This document shows, piece after piece, positions 1 through 9,921 of a DNA stretch of 56,047 nt (position 1 is its first letter; every line of letters starts with the position of its first letter). A program made the translations under genes and the position numbers. The notes beneath the pieces are model-generated. The model had not been told where the DNA came from, did not search any database, and saw only the letters and a program-made list of their open reading frames with translations. Source of the stretch: Betaproteobacteria bacterium (GTDB lineage Bacteria > Pseudomonadota > Gammaproteobacteria > Burkholderiales > Rhodocyclaceae); assembly GCA_012026885.1 (NCBI GenBank), contig VEPL01000007.1, positions 158,891-214,937 of the forward strand, given 5' to 3'.

Positions 1-236
1 CGCACTAGGCCGTCGCCGGCACGGCGGGGGACGACGATATCGATGCCGTCCAGGGGGTGCGGGCGGTCGTCGGCGAAGGTATGCAGCACCTCCTCGGGCA
101 CCAGCTCGACGCGGCGCGGCGCCGGCAGCAGGTGTCCGGGACGGTGGGCACTGAGGTCCCAGAGCAGCCACTGGCGCGCTTGGCCGGCGTGGCCGGTGAC
201 GGAGGCGAAATCGCGGGTGGCGATGGCAATTTTCAT
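1..236 (-). CDS. NifX/NifB-family cofactor-binding domain protein (partial)
   Basis: The gene starts at the ATG complementary to 234-236 and runs off the left edge, so only 78 residues are visible. It opens MKIAIATRDFASVTGHAGQA, the typical first strand and loop of the dinitrogenase iron-molybdenum cofactor-binding fold (NifX, NafY, C-terminal NifB). Proteins of this fold bind NifB-co or FeMo-co precursors during nitrogenase cofactor assembly. It is the last visible gene of a minus-strand series with modA and nifF, but a 182-bp gap separates it from modA, so it may have its own promoter. The missing C-terminus leaves the exact subfamily open. Confidence 0.7.
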   Translation of the reverse strand, partial: MKIAIATRDFASVTGHAGQARQWLLWDLSAHRPGHLLPAPRRVELVPEEVLHTFADDRPHPLDGIDIVVPRRAGDGLV

Positions 237-268
237 GGTGGTTCCGGTGCGGGCAGTAAGTTGGAAAT

Positions 269-284
269 AGCACGATTTGTGCCG
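269..284 (-). promoter_or_regulatory. weak candidate sigma-54 promoter
   Basis: Read on the minus strand this is CGGCAC-N5-GTGCT, which keeps the invariant GG-N10-GC spacing of -24/-12 promoters but departs from consensus at both ends. It lies 32 bp upstream of the partial NifX-like gene, inside the 237-418 gap. I found no TGT-N10-ACA site in that gap, so NifA control is unproven. Nothing else is evident in the gap. Confidence 0.25.
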
Positions 285-418
285 TCGACCGCAGCGGCAC
301 CGATTCTCCATCCTGCCCCAGCGGCGCGCGTCCCGGCGCCTTTTTCGCGGCCCGGGTCTACGCCCCGTGCGGGTGCGAACAGGGCGCCGGCGGCACCGGC
401 ACAGTGCGTGGCAGGAGC

Positions 419-1162
419 TCAGCGCAACTCGTAGCCGAAAGAACGGATCACCGAACGCGCCGCCTCGCCCCTGAGGAAATCCAGGAAGGCGCGGGCGGCC
501 GGCTTGTCACGGGCGCGGGCGAGCAGCACGGCATCCTGGCGGATCGGGTCGTGCAGTTCGGCCGGCACGATCCAGCCCGAGCCGCTGCCGATACGGTCGT
601 TGCGGATCACCTGGGAATAGGCGACGAAGCCGAGCTCGGCGGCGCCGGTCGAGATGAACTGGTGGGTCTGGGCGATGTTCTCGCCCTGGACGAAGGATGG
701 CTTGAGCGCGTCGGCGACGGCCATGCGGGTCATGACCTGCATGGCCGCCTGGCCGTACGGCGCCGTCTTCGGATTGGCGAGGGCAAGATGCTTGAATCCG
801 CCGCGGCGCAGGACCTCTCCCCTGGCGTCGACCAGATCGGGTCGCGCCGACCACAGGACCAGGCGGCCGATGGCGTAGGTGAAGGCAGTAGCGTCGACCG
901 CCTGCTTTTCACGGACCAGGCGGGCCGGTGTCTCGTCATCGGCGGCGAGCAGCACGTCGTACGGGGCGCCGTTGGTGATTTGCGCGTAGAACTTGCCGGT
1001 GGCCCCGAAGGAGAGCGTGGCGCGATGGCCGCTGGCGCGCTCGAAGAGTGGTGCGATGACCTGCATCGGGCCGCTGAAGTTGGCGGCGACGGCGATGTGA
1101 ACTTCGGCGGCGCCGGCAGTTGCGGTGCACAGGGCGAAGAGGGCGGCAAAAATGGCTTTCAT
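419..1162 (-). CDS. modA: Molybdate ABC transporter substrate-binding protein ModA
   Basis: A 247-residue protein with a Sec signal peptide (about residues 1-18, ending AGAAE) followed by the AVAANFSGPMQ opening typical of ModA. The SFGATGKFYAQI segment forms part of the oxyanion-binding cleft, and INxAPYDVLLAADDETP-like sequence follows. ModA captures molybdate in the periplasm for an inner-membrane ModBC transporter, which is not present here. It starts 5 bp after the upstream small gene and is the fifth gene behind the NifA-type promoter at 2636-2651. This suggests extra molybdate capture is switched on together with nitrogenase. Confidence 0.93.
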   Translation of the reverse strand: MKAIFAALFALCTATAGAAEVHIAVAANFSGPMQVIAPLFERASGHRATLSFGATGKFYAQITNGAPYDVLLAADDETPARLVREKQAVDATAFTYAIGRLVLWSARPDLVDARGEVLRRGGFKHLALANPKTAPYGQAAMQVMTRMAVADALKPSFVQGENIAQTHQFISTGAAELGFVAYSQVIRNDRIGSGSGWIVPAELHDPIRQDAVLLARARDKPAARAFLDFLRGEAARSVIRSFGYELR

Positions 1163-1167
1163 GGCAG

Positions 1168-1473
1168 TCAGGCGTCAAAGTGTAGCGCGAGGCTGGCCAG
1201 CGCCGCCGGCAGCGGCAGGTTTTCCTCGCTTTCCAGGATGCCCGGTACCGGGTGCGGATACTCGAAGTAGAGCCCGTAGGTGCCCGGGCGCTGGCCGTGC
1301 AGGCAGACGTGGGCGCGCAGCCGTTCCAGTTCGCGGTGGCGCAGCGTGACGATGCGCGGGTCGGCGTGGTCGTCGGGAGCGACGTCGCAGGCCTTGCCGG
1401 CGCGCGCATCGAGGAGGACAAGCAGGCGGCGCAGGGCGCGATCCTTGGGCAGGGCCCACGGGTTGGCGTTCAT
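1168..1473 (-). CDS. Unknown nif-cluster protein (101 aa)
   Basis: A 101-residue soluble protein that I do not recognise. It is rich in Arg and Leu, has two cysteines (one in KACDVAP, one in AHVCLHG), a GTYGLYFEYPHP segment and a Leu/Ala-rich C-terminal helix. There is no signal peptide or membrane segment. Its start overlaps the nifF stop by 4 bp (ATGA type), and modA follows after only 5 bp, so it is almost certainly translated from the nifF-modA mRNA. Translational coupling and position are the only evidence for a role in nitrogen fixation; no function is assigned. Confidence 0.75.
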   Translation of the reverse strand: MNANPWALPKDRALRRLLVLLDARAGKACDVAPDDHADPRIVTLRHRELERLRAHVCLHGQRPGTYGLYFEYPHPVPGILESEENLPLPAALASLALHFDA

Positions 1474-2000
1474 CGCATGGCCTCGGTGACGATGGCCAGC
1501 CAGGCGTCGATGCGTCCGTCGCTGAGCAGCGGCTGGTGGTGCTGGTCGAGCGCGAGGCCGACGAACGCCTCGCCATCGAGCGCCTGCGAGGCCGTGAATT
1601 CATAGCCGTCGGCCGGCCAGCGGCCGACCAGGCGGGCGCCGCGGGCGGCGAAGGCAGCGTGCAGCAGGCCGATGGCGTCGACGAACTCGTCGGGGTATTT
1701 CTTCTGGTCACCAAGGCCGAAGATGGCGATGGTCTTGCCGCCCAGGTCGGTATCGGCGATCTGCGGCAGGAATTCCTCCCAGCCCGCCTGGGCGAGCCCG
1801 GTGGACTGGCCGGGCAGTTCACCATCACCCAGCGTCGGACTGCCGACGATCAGCTTGTCGTAGGCGAGGAAGGCGTCTGGCGTCGTGCGCCCGATATTGA
1901 CCGGCGCGTCTGCCGCCGTGCCCAGCTTGCGGGCGATCTGCTTCGCCACCAGCCGGGTGCGACCGGTGTCGCTGGCGAAGAAAATGCCGATTTTGCCCAT
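1470..2000 (-). CDS. nifF: Flavodoxin NifF
   Basis: A 176-residue long-chain flavodoxin. The FMN phosphate loop is visible near residues 7-15 (FFASDTGRTR), and the isoalloxazine loops appear in VGSPTLGDGELPG and FGLGDQKKYPDEF. The length and the long-chain insertion match NifF. It is a low-potential one-electron carrier that delivers electrons to the nitrogenase Fe protein. It sits in the NifA-driven minus-strand unit together with a 2Fe-2S ferredoxin and modA, and near the Rnf complex, which can reduce such carriers. The start has a 2-bp gap from the upstream NifZ-like gene. Confidence 0.93.
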   Translation of the reverse strand: MGKIGIFFASDTGRTRLVAKQIARKLGTAADAPVNIGRTTPDAFLAYDKLIVGSPTLGDGELPGQSTGLAQAGWEEFLPQIADTDLGGKTIAIFGLGDQKKYPDEFVDAIGLLHAAFAARGARLVGRWPADGYEFTASQALDGEAFVGLALDQHHQPLLSDGRIDAWLAIVTEAMR

Positions 2001-2002
2001 TT

Positions 2003-2272
2003 TCAGGCGTCGACCGCGACAGTCTGGGTCAGCTCCTCCGGGAGGCAGCCGACCGGGTCGCCGAGCAGCCCGTCGGGGCCGCTCTCGAAGCGGACGAGGT
2101 AGATTTCCTGTGCCGGGTCGAGTTCGGCGTGGCCGTAGTGAACGACCACGCCGCGTGCGCCGGCCGGGGCGATCAGGCCTTCGGCTTCGGCCATGCCGGG
2201 CATGCCGCCGTCGTTGCGGATGTCCTCGGCGGCGAAGACGAGATCGCCAATGTCGTATTGTGCGCTGGCCAT
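2003..2272 (-). CDS. Short NifZ-like protein
   Basis: An 89-residue protein matching the NifZ core. DIRNDGGMPGMAE corresponds to VRNDGTYPGLDPG in the larger NifZ at 26934-27389, and the downstream EIYLVRFE strand corresponds to QVIYSVNFLE. NifZ proteins assist maturation of the P-cluster or the MoFe protein. This copy lacks the C-terminal half of the long NifZ. It is preceded by the ferredoxin gene and followed by nifF with gaps of 2-5 bp. It could act as an independent NifZ-domain protein with another client; that is inference. Confidence 0.72.
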   Translation of the reverse strand: MASAQYDIGDLVFAAEDIRNDGGMPGMAEAEGLIAPAGARGVVVHYGHAELDPAQEIYLVRFESGPDGLLGDPVGCLPEELTQTVAVDA

Positions 2273-2276
2273 GGCG

Positions 2277-2606
2277 TCAGCCCCAGAGTTCAGCCGGAGC
2301 CAGCAACCCGTCGACGGGCCGGTCGAGGAGCAGGTGCTCGTCGATGATGCGGTCGACGTCGCCGGGGCCGACGCCGGCGTACATGACGCCTTCCGGATAG
2401 ACGAGCAAGGTCGGGCCGAGCTCGCAGGGGCCGAGGCAGCCGGTGTTGGTCAGCTGGAAGCCGGCGCCCCACAGGTTGCGCAGGGTGAATTCGTCCGACA
2501 GCTTCTGCCAGACGGCGGCGCAGCCCTTGTCCTGGCAGGAGCCGCGCGGGTGGCCGGCGGGGCGTCCCTGGACGCAGGCGAAGACGTGTCGCAAAGGTTT
2601 GGGCAT
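2277..2606 (-). CDS. Thioredoxin-like 2Fe-2S ferredoxin (Shethna-type)
   Basis: About 109 residues. Four cysteines are placed as in thioredoxin-fold 2Fe-2S ferredoxins: FACVQGR, GSCQDKGC, then NTGCLGPCELG, with a YPEGVMYAGV strand after the second pair. Related proteins (FeSI of Azotobacter) sit in nif clusters and are thought to carry electrons or protect nitrogenase. The start at 2606 is preferred because the ATG at 2636 lies inside the -12 element of the promoter. It is the first gene of the minus-strand unit. Confidence 0.88.
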   Translation of the reverse strand: MPKPLRHVFACVQGRPAGHPRGSCQDKGCAAVWQKLSDEFTLRNLWGAGFQLTNTGCLGPCELGPTLLVYPEGVMYAGVGPGDVDRIIDEHLLLDRPVDGLLAPAELWG

Positions 2607-2635
2607 GGCAATCTCCGGTTGGGTGCAGTGCACCA

Positions 2636-2651
2636 TGCAAGGGTGGTGCCA
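2636..2651 (-). promoter_or_regulatory. sigma-54 promoter of the ferredoxin-nifF-modA unit
   Basis: On the minus strand the sequence is TGGCAC-N5-TTGCA, a perfect -24/-12 element. It lies 30 bp upstream of the ferredoxin start at 2606. Confidence 0.88.
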
Positions 2652-2695
2652 GCCGGAAATCCCTTTTTGTTCAGCGACCTGCGTCCGGGGCGGCG

Positions 2696-2711
2696 TGTCG
2701 GGTTCGCGACA
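2696..2711. promoter_or_regulatory. NifA upstream activator site
   Basis: TGTCGGGTTCGCGACA fits TGT-N10-ACA exactly and is nearly palindromic. It is 44 bp upstream of the -24 element at 2636-2651 and immediately downstream of the nifA stop codon. Confidence 0.88.
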
Positions 2712-2724
2712 AGCCGGGAGCGGA

Positions 2725-4341
<1,617 letters not shown>

Positions 4342-4357
4342 GGTCGCCGCTGGCGCG

Positions 4358-5887
4358 CTAGATCGGGTCGCCGTCGACACGGAACTCGACAATGGCGGCG
4401 CAGCCGCCGAGCGGGCTCTCGGCCAGGTCGATGATGCCGCCGTGGTCGGCGACCACCTGCTGCACGCGCGACAGGCCGGTGCCGATGTGGCGGCCGGTAC
4501 CGCCCTTGACGGTGAAGAAGGGCTCGAAGGCCTTGACGCGCCAGGCATCGGGGATGCCGGGGCCGCTGTCGCAGACCTCGACGACGATGCGTTCGCTGTC
4601 GCCGCAGGTGGTCAGGGCGAGTTCGCGGCGTTTCCAGCCCTTGACGTTCATCGCCTCGATGGCGTTGTCGACCAGCGCCTTGAACAGCATGCGCAGCTGC
4701 AGGGGGCGGCCGAGCATGGCGGGCAGGGTGGCAGCCGGCCGCCAGTCGACGACGATGCCGGCGGCGAGCAGGCGCGGCGTGCTGACCTCGAGCACATCAC
4801 GCAGCACTTCGTTGAGGTTGAGGCTGACGAGGATTTCCTGCGGACCGGGGGGTATGACCTGGCGCAGCGTCTCCAGGTGCTCGCGGCTGGCATCGAGCGC
4901 CTGGCGCAGCATGCCGGCGCTGGCCGGGTCGCGCCTTTGCAAAACGGCGATGGCCGAGGCCATGACGTTCATCGGTTCCTCGAGGCGGAAGAGGGCGGCC
5001 GACAGGCCCTCGCGGATCGCCGCAGCGCGTTCCTCCTCGGCGAGCACGGCCTGCAGGGCCGCTGCCTTGGCACGCTCCTGCTCCTCGCGCAGCGAGCTGA
5101 TGTCGGCGACAGCCATGAGCAGGCCGGGCTGGCCGGAGGCGCAGAAATAGCTGTCGGCGCAGTCGCTCTGCATGTCGATGATCGAGGCGCTCACCGACAG
5201 CCAGCGGGAACGTCCGCCCGGCCGTTCGAAGCGCACCTCGAGGTTGTTGAAGCCGAGGCTGGCCGGGGCATCGGCCAGTCCCGCGCGCCACTCCGGCGCC
5301 AGACGGTCGAGCAGGTGGTGCGCCGGCTCGGCGACGGCGAGGTCGGTGACCAGCTTCTTGTATTCCTGGTTGTCGAGCAGCACGCGCCCGGTCGGGTCGA
5401 GCAAGGCGAAGGCGATCGGCGCCGCGTCGACGACCGACTCGATCAGCTGTTTCTGGTTGCGCACGGTCCGCTCGAGGCGGTGCAGTTCGGTCACGTCGCG
5501 ATGCATCCCGAGGAAGTGGGTGGTTTTCCCCTGTGCGTTGACGACCGGCGAGATCGTGAGTTCCGACACATAGAGACTGCCATCCTTGCGCCGGTTGAGC
5601 AGGCGCCCGGTCCACGGCCGCTGCGCGCCGAGTGCTTCCCACATCGTCTTGTAGAGGCTGGCCGGCGTCGTGCGGTTGGACAGGGTGGATTCGTTGCGTC
5701 CGACGATTTCCTCGGGCGCGTAGCCGGTCACGCGCGTGAAGGCCTCGTTGACGAACAGGATCTTGGCCTTGGCGTCGGTGATCGAGACGGCGAGGTCGGC
5801 CTGGTCGACGGCCAGCCGGTAGAGTTCCGGCGTCAGCGGCGGTGCCTGGCGCGCCGGGCGCGTGGCGAGAAGGTCATGGGTTGTCAT
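4358..5887 (-). CDS. nifL: Nitrogen fixation regulatory protein NifL
   Basis: A 509-residue redox and nitrogen sensor that inhibits NifA. A first PAS domain (about 25-140, with [15 protein letters not shown] and [12 protein letters not shown]) should hold FAD. A second PAS domain follows (about 150-270). A helical region (about 290-375) contains [14 protein letters not shown] where a kinase would carry its phospho-accepting His; none is seen. A C-terminal GHKL ATP-binding domain has N-box VDNAIEAMN and G-box DSGPGIPDA. The start at 5887 is chosen because the PAS domain follows at the normal distance. nifL and nifA form one unit divergent from rnf. Confidence 0.95.
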   Translation of the reverse strand: MTTHDLLATRPARQAPPLTPELYRLAVDQADLAVSITDAKAKILFVNEAFTRVTGYAPEEIVGRNESTLSNRTTPASLYKTMWEALGAQRPWTGRLLNRRKDGSLYVSELTISPVVNAQGKTTHFLGMHRDVTELHRLERTVRNQKQLIESVVDAAPIAFALLDPTGRVLLDNQEYKKLVTDLAVAEPAHHLLDRLAPEWRAGLADAPASLGFNNLEVRFERPGGRSRWLSVSASIIDMQSDCADSYFCASGQPGLLMAVADISSLREEQERAKAAALQAVLAEEERAAAIREGLSAALFRLEEPMNVMASAIAVLQRRDPASAGMLRQALDASREHLETLRQVIPPGPQEILVSLNLNEVLRDVLEVSTPRLLAAGIVVDWRPAATLPAMLGRPLQLRMLFKALVDNAIEAMNVKGWKRRELALTTCGDSERIVVEVCDSGPGIPDAWRVKAFEPFFTVKGGTGRHIGTGLSRVQQVVADHGGIIDLAESPLGGCAAIVEFRVDGDPI

Positions 5888-5921
5888 TTGTCGTCTCCCG
5901 TTCGGTGCGTCCGGGAGCTTT

Positions 5922-5937
5922 AGCAGGTTCCGTGCCG
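5922..5937 (-). promoter_or_regulatory. possible weak sigma-54 promoter of nifLA
   Basis: The minus-strand reading CGGCAC-N5-CTGCT keeps GG-N10-GC but has off-consensus flanks. It lies 34 bp upstream of nifL. No clear NtrC site (GCAC-N7-GTGC) was seen in the 277-bp nifL-rnfA interval. A sigma-70 promoter remains possible. Confidence 0.33.
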
Positions 5938-6001
5938 CGGCTGGCGGCAAGGGCGTGAACGGCGTCCGGGCAGGCCGGCGGCGCAAATGCGACGAAGCGC
6001 C

Positions 6002-6017
6002 TGTCGGTTTTGTGACA
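6002..6017. promoter_or_regulatory. NifA upstream activator site (rnf)
   Basis: TGTCGGTTTTGTGACA matches TGT-N10-ACA. It is 85 bp upstream of the rnf -24 element, in the nifL-rnfA intergenic region, so it could also act on nifLA. Confidence 0.82.
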
Positions 6018-6102
6018 TTGGCAGTGCGCGAAAATGCACCGTTTTCGGGCGTCGACCGCGCAAGCCGCGCCGCACAGGGGATTGGCACATCGGGGGAGGG
6101 TC

Positions 6103-6118
6103 TGGCACGGCTCATGCA
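6103..6118 (+). promoter_or_regulatory. sigma-54 promoter of the rnf operon
   Basis: TGGCAC-N5-ATGCA, with invariant GG and GC in place and a single departure (A for T) in the -12 box. It lies 46 bp upstream of rnfA. Confidence 0.85.
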
Positions 6119-6164
6119 GAGTAGGGCGCAGGTTCAACACGAAATACCTGAAGAGACGCGAGAC

Positions 6165-6743
6165 ATGGGCGACTTCCTGCTCCTCCTGCTATCCACCGCG
6201 CTGGTCAACAACGTGGTGCTGATCAAGTTCCTCGGCCTCTGTCCGGTCATGGGCGTCTCGAAGAGCGTCGACAGCGCCCTCGGCATGGGACTGGCGACGA
6301 CCTTCGTCATCACGCTGGCGGCTGGCGCCTCGTGGATGCTCGACAACTGGCTGCTGCAGCCGCTCGGGCTGGGTTACCTGCGCATCCTGACCTTCATCCT
6401 GGTGATCGCCGCCGTCGTGCAATTCACCGAGATGTTCATCCGGAAATCGAGCCCCGGGCTGTACCAGTCGCTCGGCATCTACCTGCCGCTGATCACCACC
6501 AACTGCGCCGTGCTCGGTGTCGCGTTGCTCAACGTCGAGCAGAAGTTCAGCCTGTTCAAGAGCCTGCTCTACGGCTTCGGCTCGGCGCTCGGCTTCACGC
6601 TCGTGCTGCTCATCTTCGCCGGCCTGCGCGAGCGCGTCGCGCTCGCCCGCGTCCCGGCCGCCTTCGCTGGCGCACCGGTCGCCTTCGTCACCATCAGCCT
6701 GCTCGCCCTCGCCTTCATGGGCTTCTCGGGCCTCAACGTCTAG
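6165..6743 (+). CDS. rnfA: Electron transport complex subunit RnfA
   Basis: A 192-residue integral membrane protein with six predicted helices. It carries the family signatures [18 protein letters not shown] near the N-terminus and [13 protein letters not shown] in the middle. These include the two inward- and outward-facing cysteines that bind the intramembrane 2Fe-2S cluster with RnfE. Rnf couples NADH oxidation and ion flow across the membrane to reduction of low-potential ferredoxin or flavodoxin, which in diazotrophs feeds nitrogenase. It is the first gene behind the sigma-54 promoter; the ATG at 6165 is the one that gives the canonical N-terminus. Confidence 0.95.
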   Translation: MGDFLLLLLSTALVNNVVLIKFLGLCPVMGVSKSVDSALGMGLATTFVITLAAGASWMLDNWLLQPLGLGYLRILTFILVIAAVVQFTEMFIRKSSPGLYQSLGIYLPLITTNCAVLGVALLNVEQKFSLFKSLLYGFGSALGFTLVLLIFAGLRERVALARVPAAFAGAPVAFVTISLLALAFMGFSGLNV

Positions 6744-6754
6744 GAGCGATGCCC

Positions 6755-7282
6755 ATGATCGCCGCCGTCCTCAGCCTGACCCTGCTCGGTGCCGTGCTCG
6801 GCATCGTGCTCGGCATCGCCAACCGCATCCTCAAGGTCGAGGGCGATCCCGTCGTCGACGAGCTGATCGCCCTGATGCCGGGATCCAACTGCGGCCAGTG
6901 CGGCTTCCCGGGCTGTGCCGGGGCGGCAGCCGCAATCGCCGACGGCAGCGCGCCGCCGACCTGCTGCCCGCCGGGCGGCAAGGCGCTGGCGAGCACCATC
7001 GCCGCGAAGCTCGGCATCGTGGTCGACCTCTCGGCGATGACCGACGACGGGCCGAAGATCGCCGCCGTCGCCGAAGAGCTGTGCATCGGCTGCTGCCGCT
7101 GCAGCAAGGTCTGCCCGACCGATGCCATCATCGGGGCCGCCAAGCAGATCCACAACGTCTTCCGCGAGGCCTGCACCGGCTGCTCCAGCTGCATCGAGAA
7201 ATGCCCGACCGAGGCGCTGGTCATGAAGCCGGTGCCGGTGTCCCTGCAGCACTGGGTGATGCCCAGGCCGCTGGCGGCGTGA
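6755..7282 (+). CDS. rnfB: Electron transport complex subunit RnfB
   Basis: A 175-residue protein with one N-terminal membrane helix (about 3-25). A 4Fe-4S motif follows in SNCGQCGFPGCAGAA, with a further Cys pair in PPTCCPPGG. Two bacterial ferredoxin-type clusters come next (CIGCCRCSKVCPTDA and CTGCSSCIEKCPTEA). RnfB passes electrons between the membrane part and soluble ferredoxin. An ATG 6 bp upstream (6749) is also possible, but the AGGAG at 6742-6746 is better spaced for 6755. It starts just after the rnfA stop. Confidence 0.94.
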   Translation: MIAAVLSLTLLGAVLGIVLGIANRILKVEGDPVVDELIALMPGSNCGQCGFPGCAGAAAAIADGSAPPTCCPPGGKALASTIAAKLGIVVDLSAMTDDGPKIAAVAEELCIGCCRCSKVCPTDAIIGAAKQIHNVFREACTGCSSCIEKCPTEALVMKPVPVSLQHWVMPRPLAA

Positions 7283-7289
7283 GGCGGCC

Positions 7290-8821
7290 ATGGGCTTCAT
7301 GAACCTCTTCCGCCATTTCCTCGCCGAGGACTGGGGCGTCCATCCCGACGACCACAAGCGGCCGGCGGCCGACCGGCCGGTGCGCGTGATGCCGCCGCCG
7401 GCCCGGCTCTACCTTCCGCTGCAGCAGCATCTCGGCAGCCCGGCGCGGCCTGTCGTGCTGGTCGGTCAGAAGGTCCGCAAGGGCGACCTGCTCGCCGAGG
7501 CGCAGGGGCCGGTGTCGGCCCCGATCCATGCGCCGACCTCGGGCACCGTCGCGGCCGTCACCGAGATCACCGCGCCGCACCCGTCCGGGCTGACGCTGCC
7601 CGCCATCATCATCGACGCCGACGGCGGGGACGCGTGGTGCGAACTGCACGGCTGTGCCGACCCCTTTGCGCTGCCGCCCGCCGAGATCGGCCGGCGAGTC
7701 GCCGCCGCCGGCGTCGTCGGCCTCGGCGGCGCCGCCTTCCCGTCGGCGGTCAAGCTGACCGGTGCGGCACGGGCGGAGGTGACGACGCTGGTCATCAACG
7801 GCGGCGAGTGCGAGCCCTACCTGTCGTGCGACGACCGCCTGATGCGCGATTGCGCCGCCGACATCGTCGACGGCATCCGCATCATGCTGCACGCCACCGG
7901 GGCACAGGCGGCGCTGGTCGGCATCGAGGACAACAAGCCGGAGGCGGTCGCCGCGATGCAGGCGGCTGCGGCGCCCTGGCCGGCGGTGCAGGTCCGCCCG
8001 GTGCCGGCGCGCTACCCGATGGGTTCCGAGAAGCAGCTGATCCAGGTGCTGACCGGCCGCGAGGTGCCGGCCGACGGCCGCGCCTTCGACATCGGCGTCG
8101 TCGTCCATAACGTTGGCACCGCGCTCGCCGTGCGCGCCGCCATCCGCGAGGGCAAGCCGCTGATCTCCCGGCTGGTGACCCTCAACGGCCGCTGCATGGC
8201 CGAGCCGGGCAACGTCGAGGTGCGCATCGGGACGCTGGCCGAGGAGGTGATCGCCTTCGCCGGCGGCCTCAGGGGCGACGGCCTCGGCCTCGCCCGCCGG
8301 GTCATGGGCGGCCCGATGATGGGCGCCCAGATCCCGCACTGGCGGGTGCCGGTGCTCAAGGGCAGCAGCGGCATCCTGGCGCTCGATGCCGGCGAGGTGG
8401 CCGAACAGGAGCCGTCGCCGTGCATCCGCTGCGGCAGCTGCGTCAAGGCTTGCCCGATGGGCCTGCTGCCGCTCGAGATGAGCGCGCGCATCCGCAACGA
8501 GGCCTACGGCGAGGCGATCGACCTCGGCCTCAAGGATTGCATCGCCTGCGGCTGCTGCGCTTGGGTCTGCCCGTCGAAGATTCCGCTGGTCCAGTATTTC
8601 GTCCATGCCAAGGGCGAGTTGTCGGCGCAGGAGCGGACGAAGCTGCGCGGCGAGGCGACCAAGAAGCTCGCCCAGCAGCGCCAGGATCGCCTCGCGCGCG
8701 AGGCACGCGAAAAGGCCGAGGCGGCGGCGAAGCGCAAGGCCGAACGCGAGGCCGCCGCAGCCGCCAAGGCCGCTGCCGAGCGGTTGCGGTCGACCCCGAA
8801 AAACAGGAGATTTCCGCATGA
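7290..8821 (+). CDS. rnfC: Electron transport complex subunit RnfC, C-terminal frameshift
   Basis: The peripheral NADH- and FMN-binding subunit. It has an N-terminal biotinyl-lipoyl-like region, the NADH site (GVVGLGGAAFPSAVKL), the FMN-binding core (VINGGECEPYLSCDDR), an SLBB region, and two 4Fe-4S motifs (CIRCGSCVKACP, CIACGCCAWVCP) before an Ala/Lys/Arg-rich tail. All catalytic parts are intact. Near 8786 the frame slips: the reading frame used so far has no stop and stays open to 10532. The -1 frame gives an orderly tail AVDPEKQEISA and a TGA at 8819-8821 that overlaps the rnfD ATG, as expected in this operon. One missing G (TTGCG for TTGGCG) explains everything. It may be a real mutation or a sequencing error. 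Confidence 0.9.
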
Positions 8822-9921
8822 ACGGCGACAGCCTCGCCCTGGCCCCGGTCGCTTCGCCGCACGCGCATGGTGGCGCCAGCGTCGGCCGCACCATGTTGCG
8901 CGTGCAGATCGCGCTGGTCCCGGCGACGCTCTACGGCTTCTGGCTGTTCGGCTGGCCGTCGTTCTTCCTGTGGCTGGCGACCATCCTGTCCTGCCTGGGC
9001 TGGGAGGCGCTGTGCCTGAAGATGGCCGGCAGCACCCGCATCAGGGCGACGCTGGCGGACGGCTCGGCCTTCCTCACCGGCTGGCTGCTGGCCCTGACCC
9101 TGCCGCCGTGGGCGCCGTGGTGGGTCGCGCTGGTCGGCGGCTTCATCGCCATCGTGATCGCCAAGCAGGTGTTCGGCGGGCTCGGCCAGAACGTCTTCAA
9201 CCCGGCCATGGTCGCCCGCGTCGCGCTGCTCGTCTCCTTCCCCTTGCCGCTGACGCAATGGGTGGCGCCACTGGCGATTGCCGGTGGCGGCGGCCCCGAT
9301 TTCGTCGACGGCCTGCGCATCTTCCTCGGCAGCCTGCCGCCGCCCGACACGATGGCGAGCGCCTCGCTGCTCGGCCACACCAAGACCGAGCTGTCGCGCG
9401 GCGTCGACCTGCTGCACGCGCTGGCGGCGCCGGGCGCACCGCTGCCGTCGTGGATCGGCATCCGCGCCGGCAGCCTCGGCGAGACGGCGTCGCTGCTCAT
9501 CCTCGCCGGCGGCCTCTACCTGCTCGCCTGCCGCGTCATCTCCTGGCATGTTCCGCTCGCGGTGCTGGCCGGCCTCGGCATACCGGCCGCCATCGGCCAC
9601 GCCGTCGACCCGGCCCGCTACCTCGACGCGACGACCCAGTTGCTGTCGGGGGCCGCGCTGCTCGGCGCCTTCTTCATCGCCACCGACTACGTGACCTCGC
9701 CGAACACCGGCGCTGGCCAGATCGTCTTCGGCCTCGGCATCGGGCTGGTCACCTGGATCATCCGCACCTGGGGCGGCTACCCCGAGGGCATGGCCTTCGC
9801 GGTGCTGCTGATGAATGCCCTTGTGCCGGTCATCGACCGCCTGGTCAGGCCGCGCATCCTCGGTCGCGACCGCCGCGGCCGGCCGCTCGACCTGCCGCAG
9901 GGAAAGGAGGGCGCGCGATGA
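8818..9921 (+). CDS. rnfD: Electron transport complex subunit RnfD
   Basis: A 367-residue polytopic membrane subunit (RnfD/NqrB family) with family signatures FGGLGQNVFNPAMVARVALL and TDYVTSPNTGAGQIVFGLG. Members carry covalent FMN on a Thr within an S-x-A-T-type motif. The corresponding stretch here, about residues 178-185, reads DTMASASLL with Ser at position 183. Flavin attachment through Ser is conceivable but untested. The start at 8818 overlaps the expected rnfC stop, and the 3' end overlaps rnfG by 4 bp (ATGA). Confidence 0.94.
   Translation: MNGDSLALAPVASPHAHGGASVGRTMLRVQIALVPATLYGFWLFGWPSFFLWLATILSCLGWEALCLKMAGSTRIRATLADGSAFLTGWLLALTLPPWAPWWVALVGGFIAIVIAKQVFGGLGQNVFNPAMVARVALLVSFPLPLTQWVAPLAIAGGGGPDFVDGLRIFLGSLPPPDTMASASLLGHTKTELSRGVDLLHALAAPGAPLPSWIGIRAGSLGETASLLILAGGLYLLACRVISWHVPLAVLAGLGIPAAIGHAVDPARYLDATTQLLSGAALLGAFFIATDYVTSPNTGAGQIVFGLGIGLVTWIIRTWGGYPEGMAFAVLLMNALVPVIDRLVRPRILGRDRRGRPLDLPQGKEGAR

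Noticed and set aside
2635..2640. Ferredoxin start at the ATG at 2636
   Set aside because: It lies inside the -12 element of the sigma-54 promoter; the ATG at 2606 gives the family N-terminus.
4342..4548. N-terminal extension of NifA to 4548
   Set aside because: The extension lies within the nifL 3' end and is low-complexity Ser/Pro/Arg; the family starts near the GAF domain.
6081..6096. Second -24-like TGGCAC at 6083 upstream of rnfA
   Set aside because: No GC-containing -12 box at the required distance.
5888..6115. N-terminal extension of NifL to 6115
   Set aside because: It covers the rnf promoter and NifA site and has no PAS-like content.
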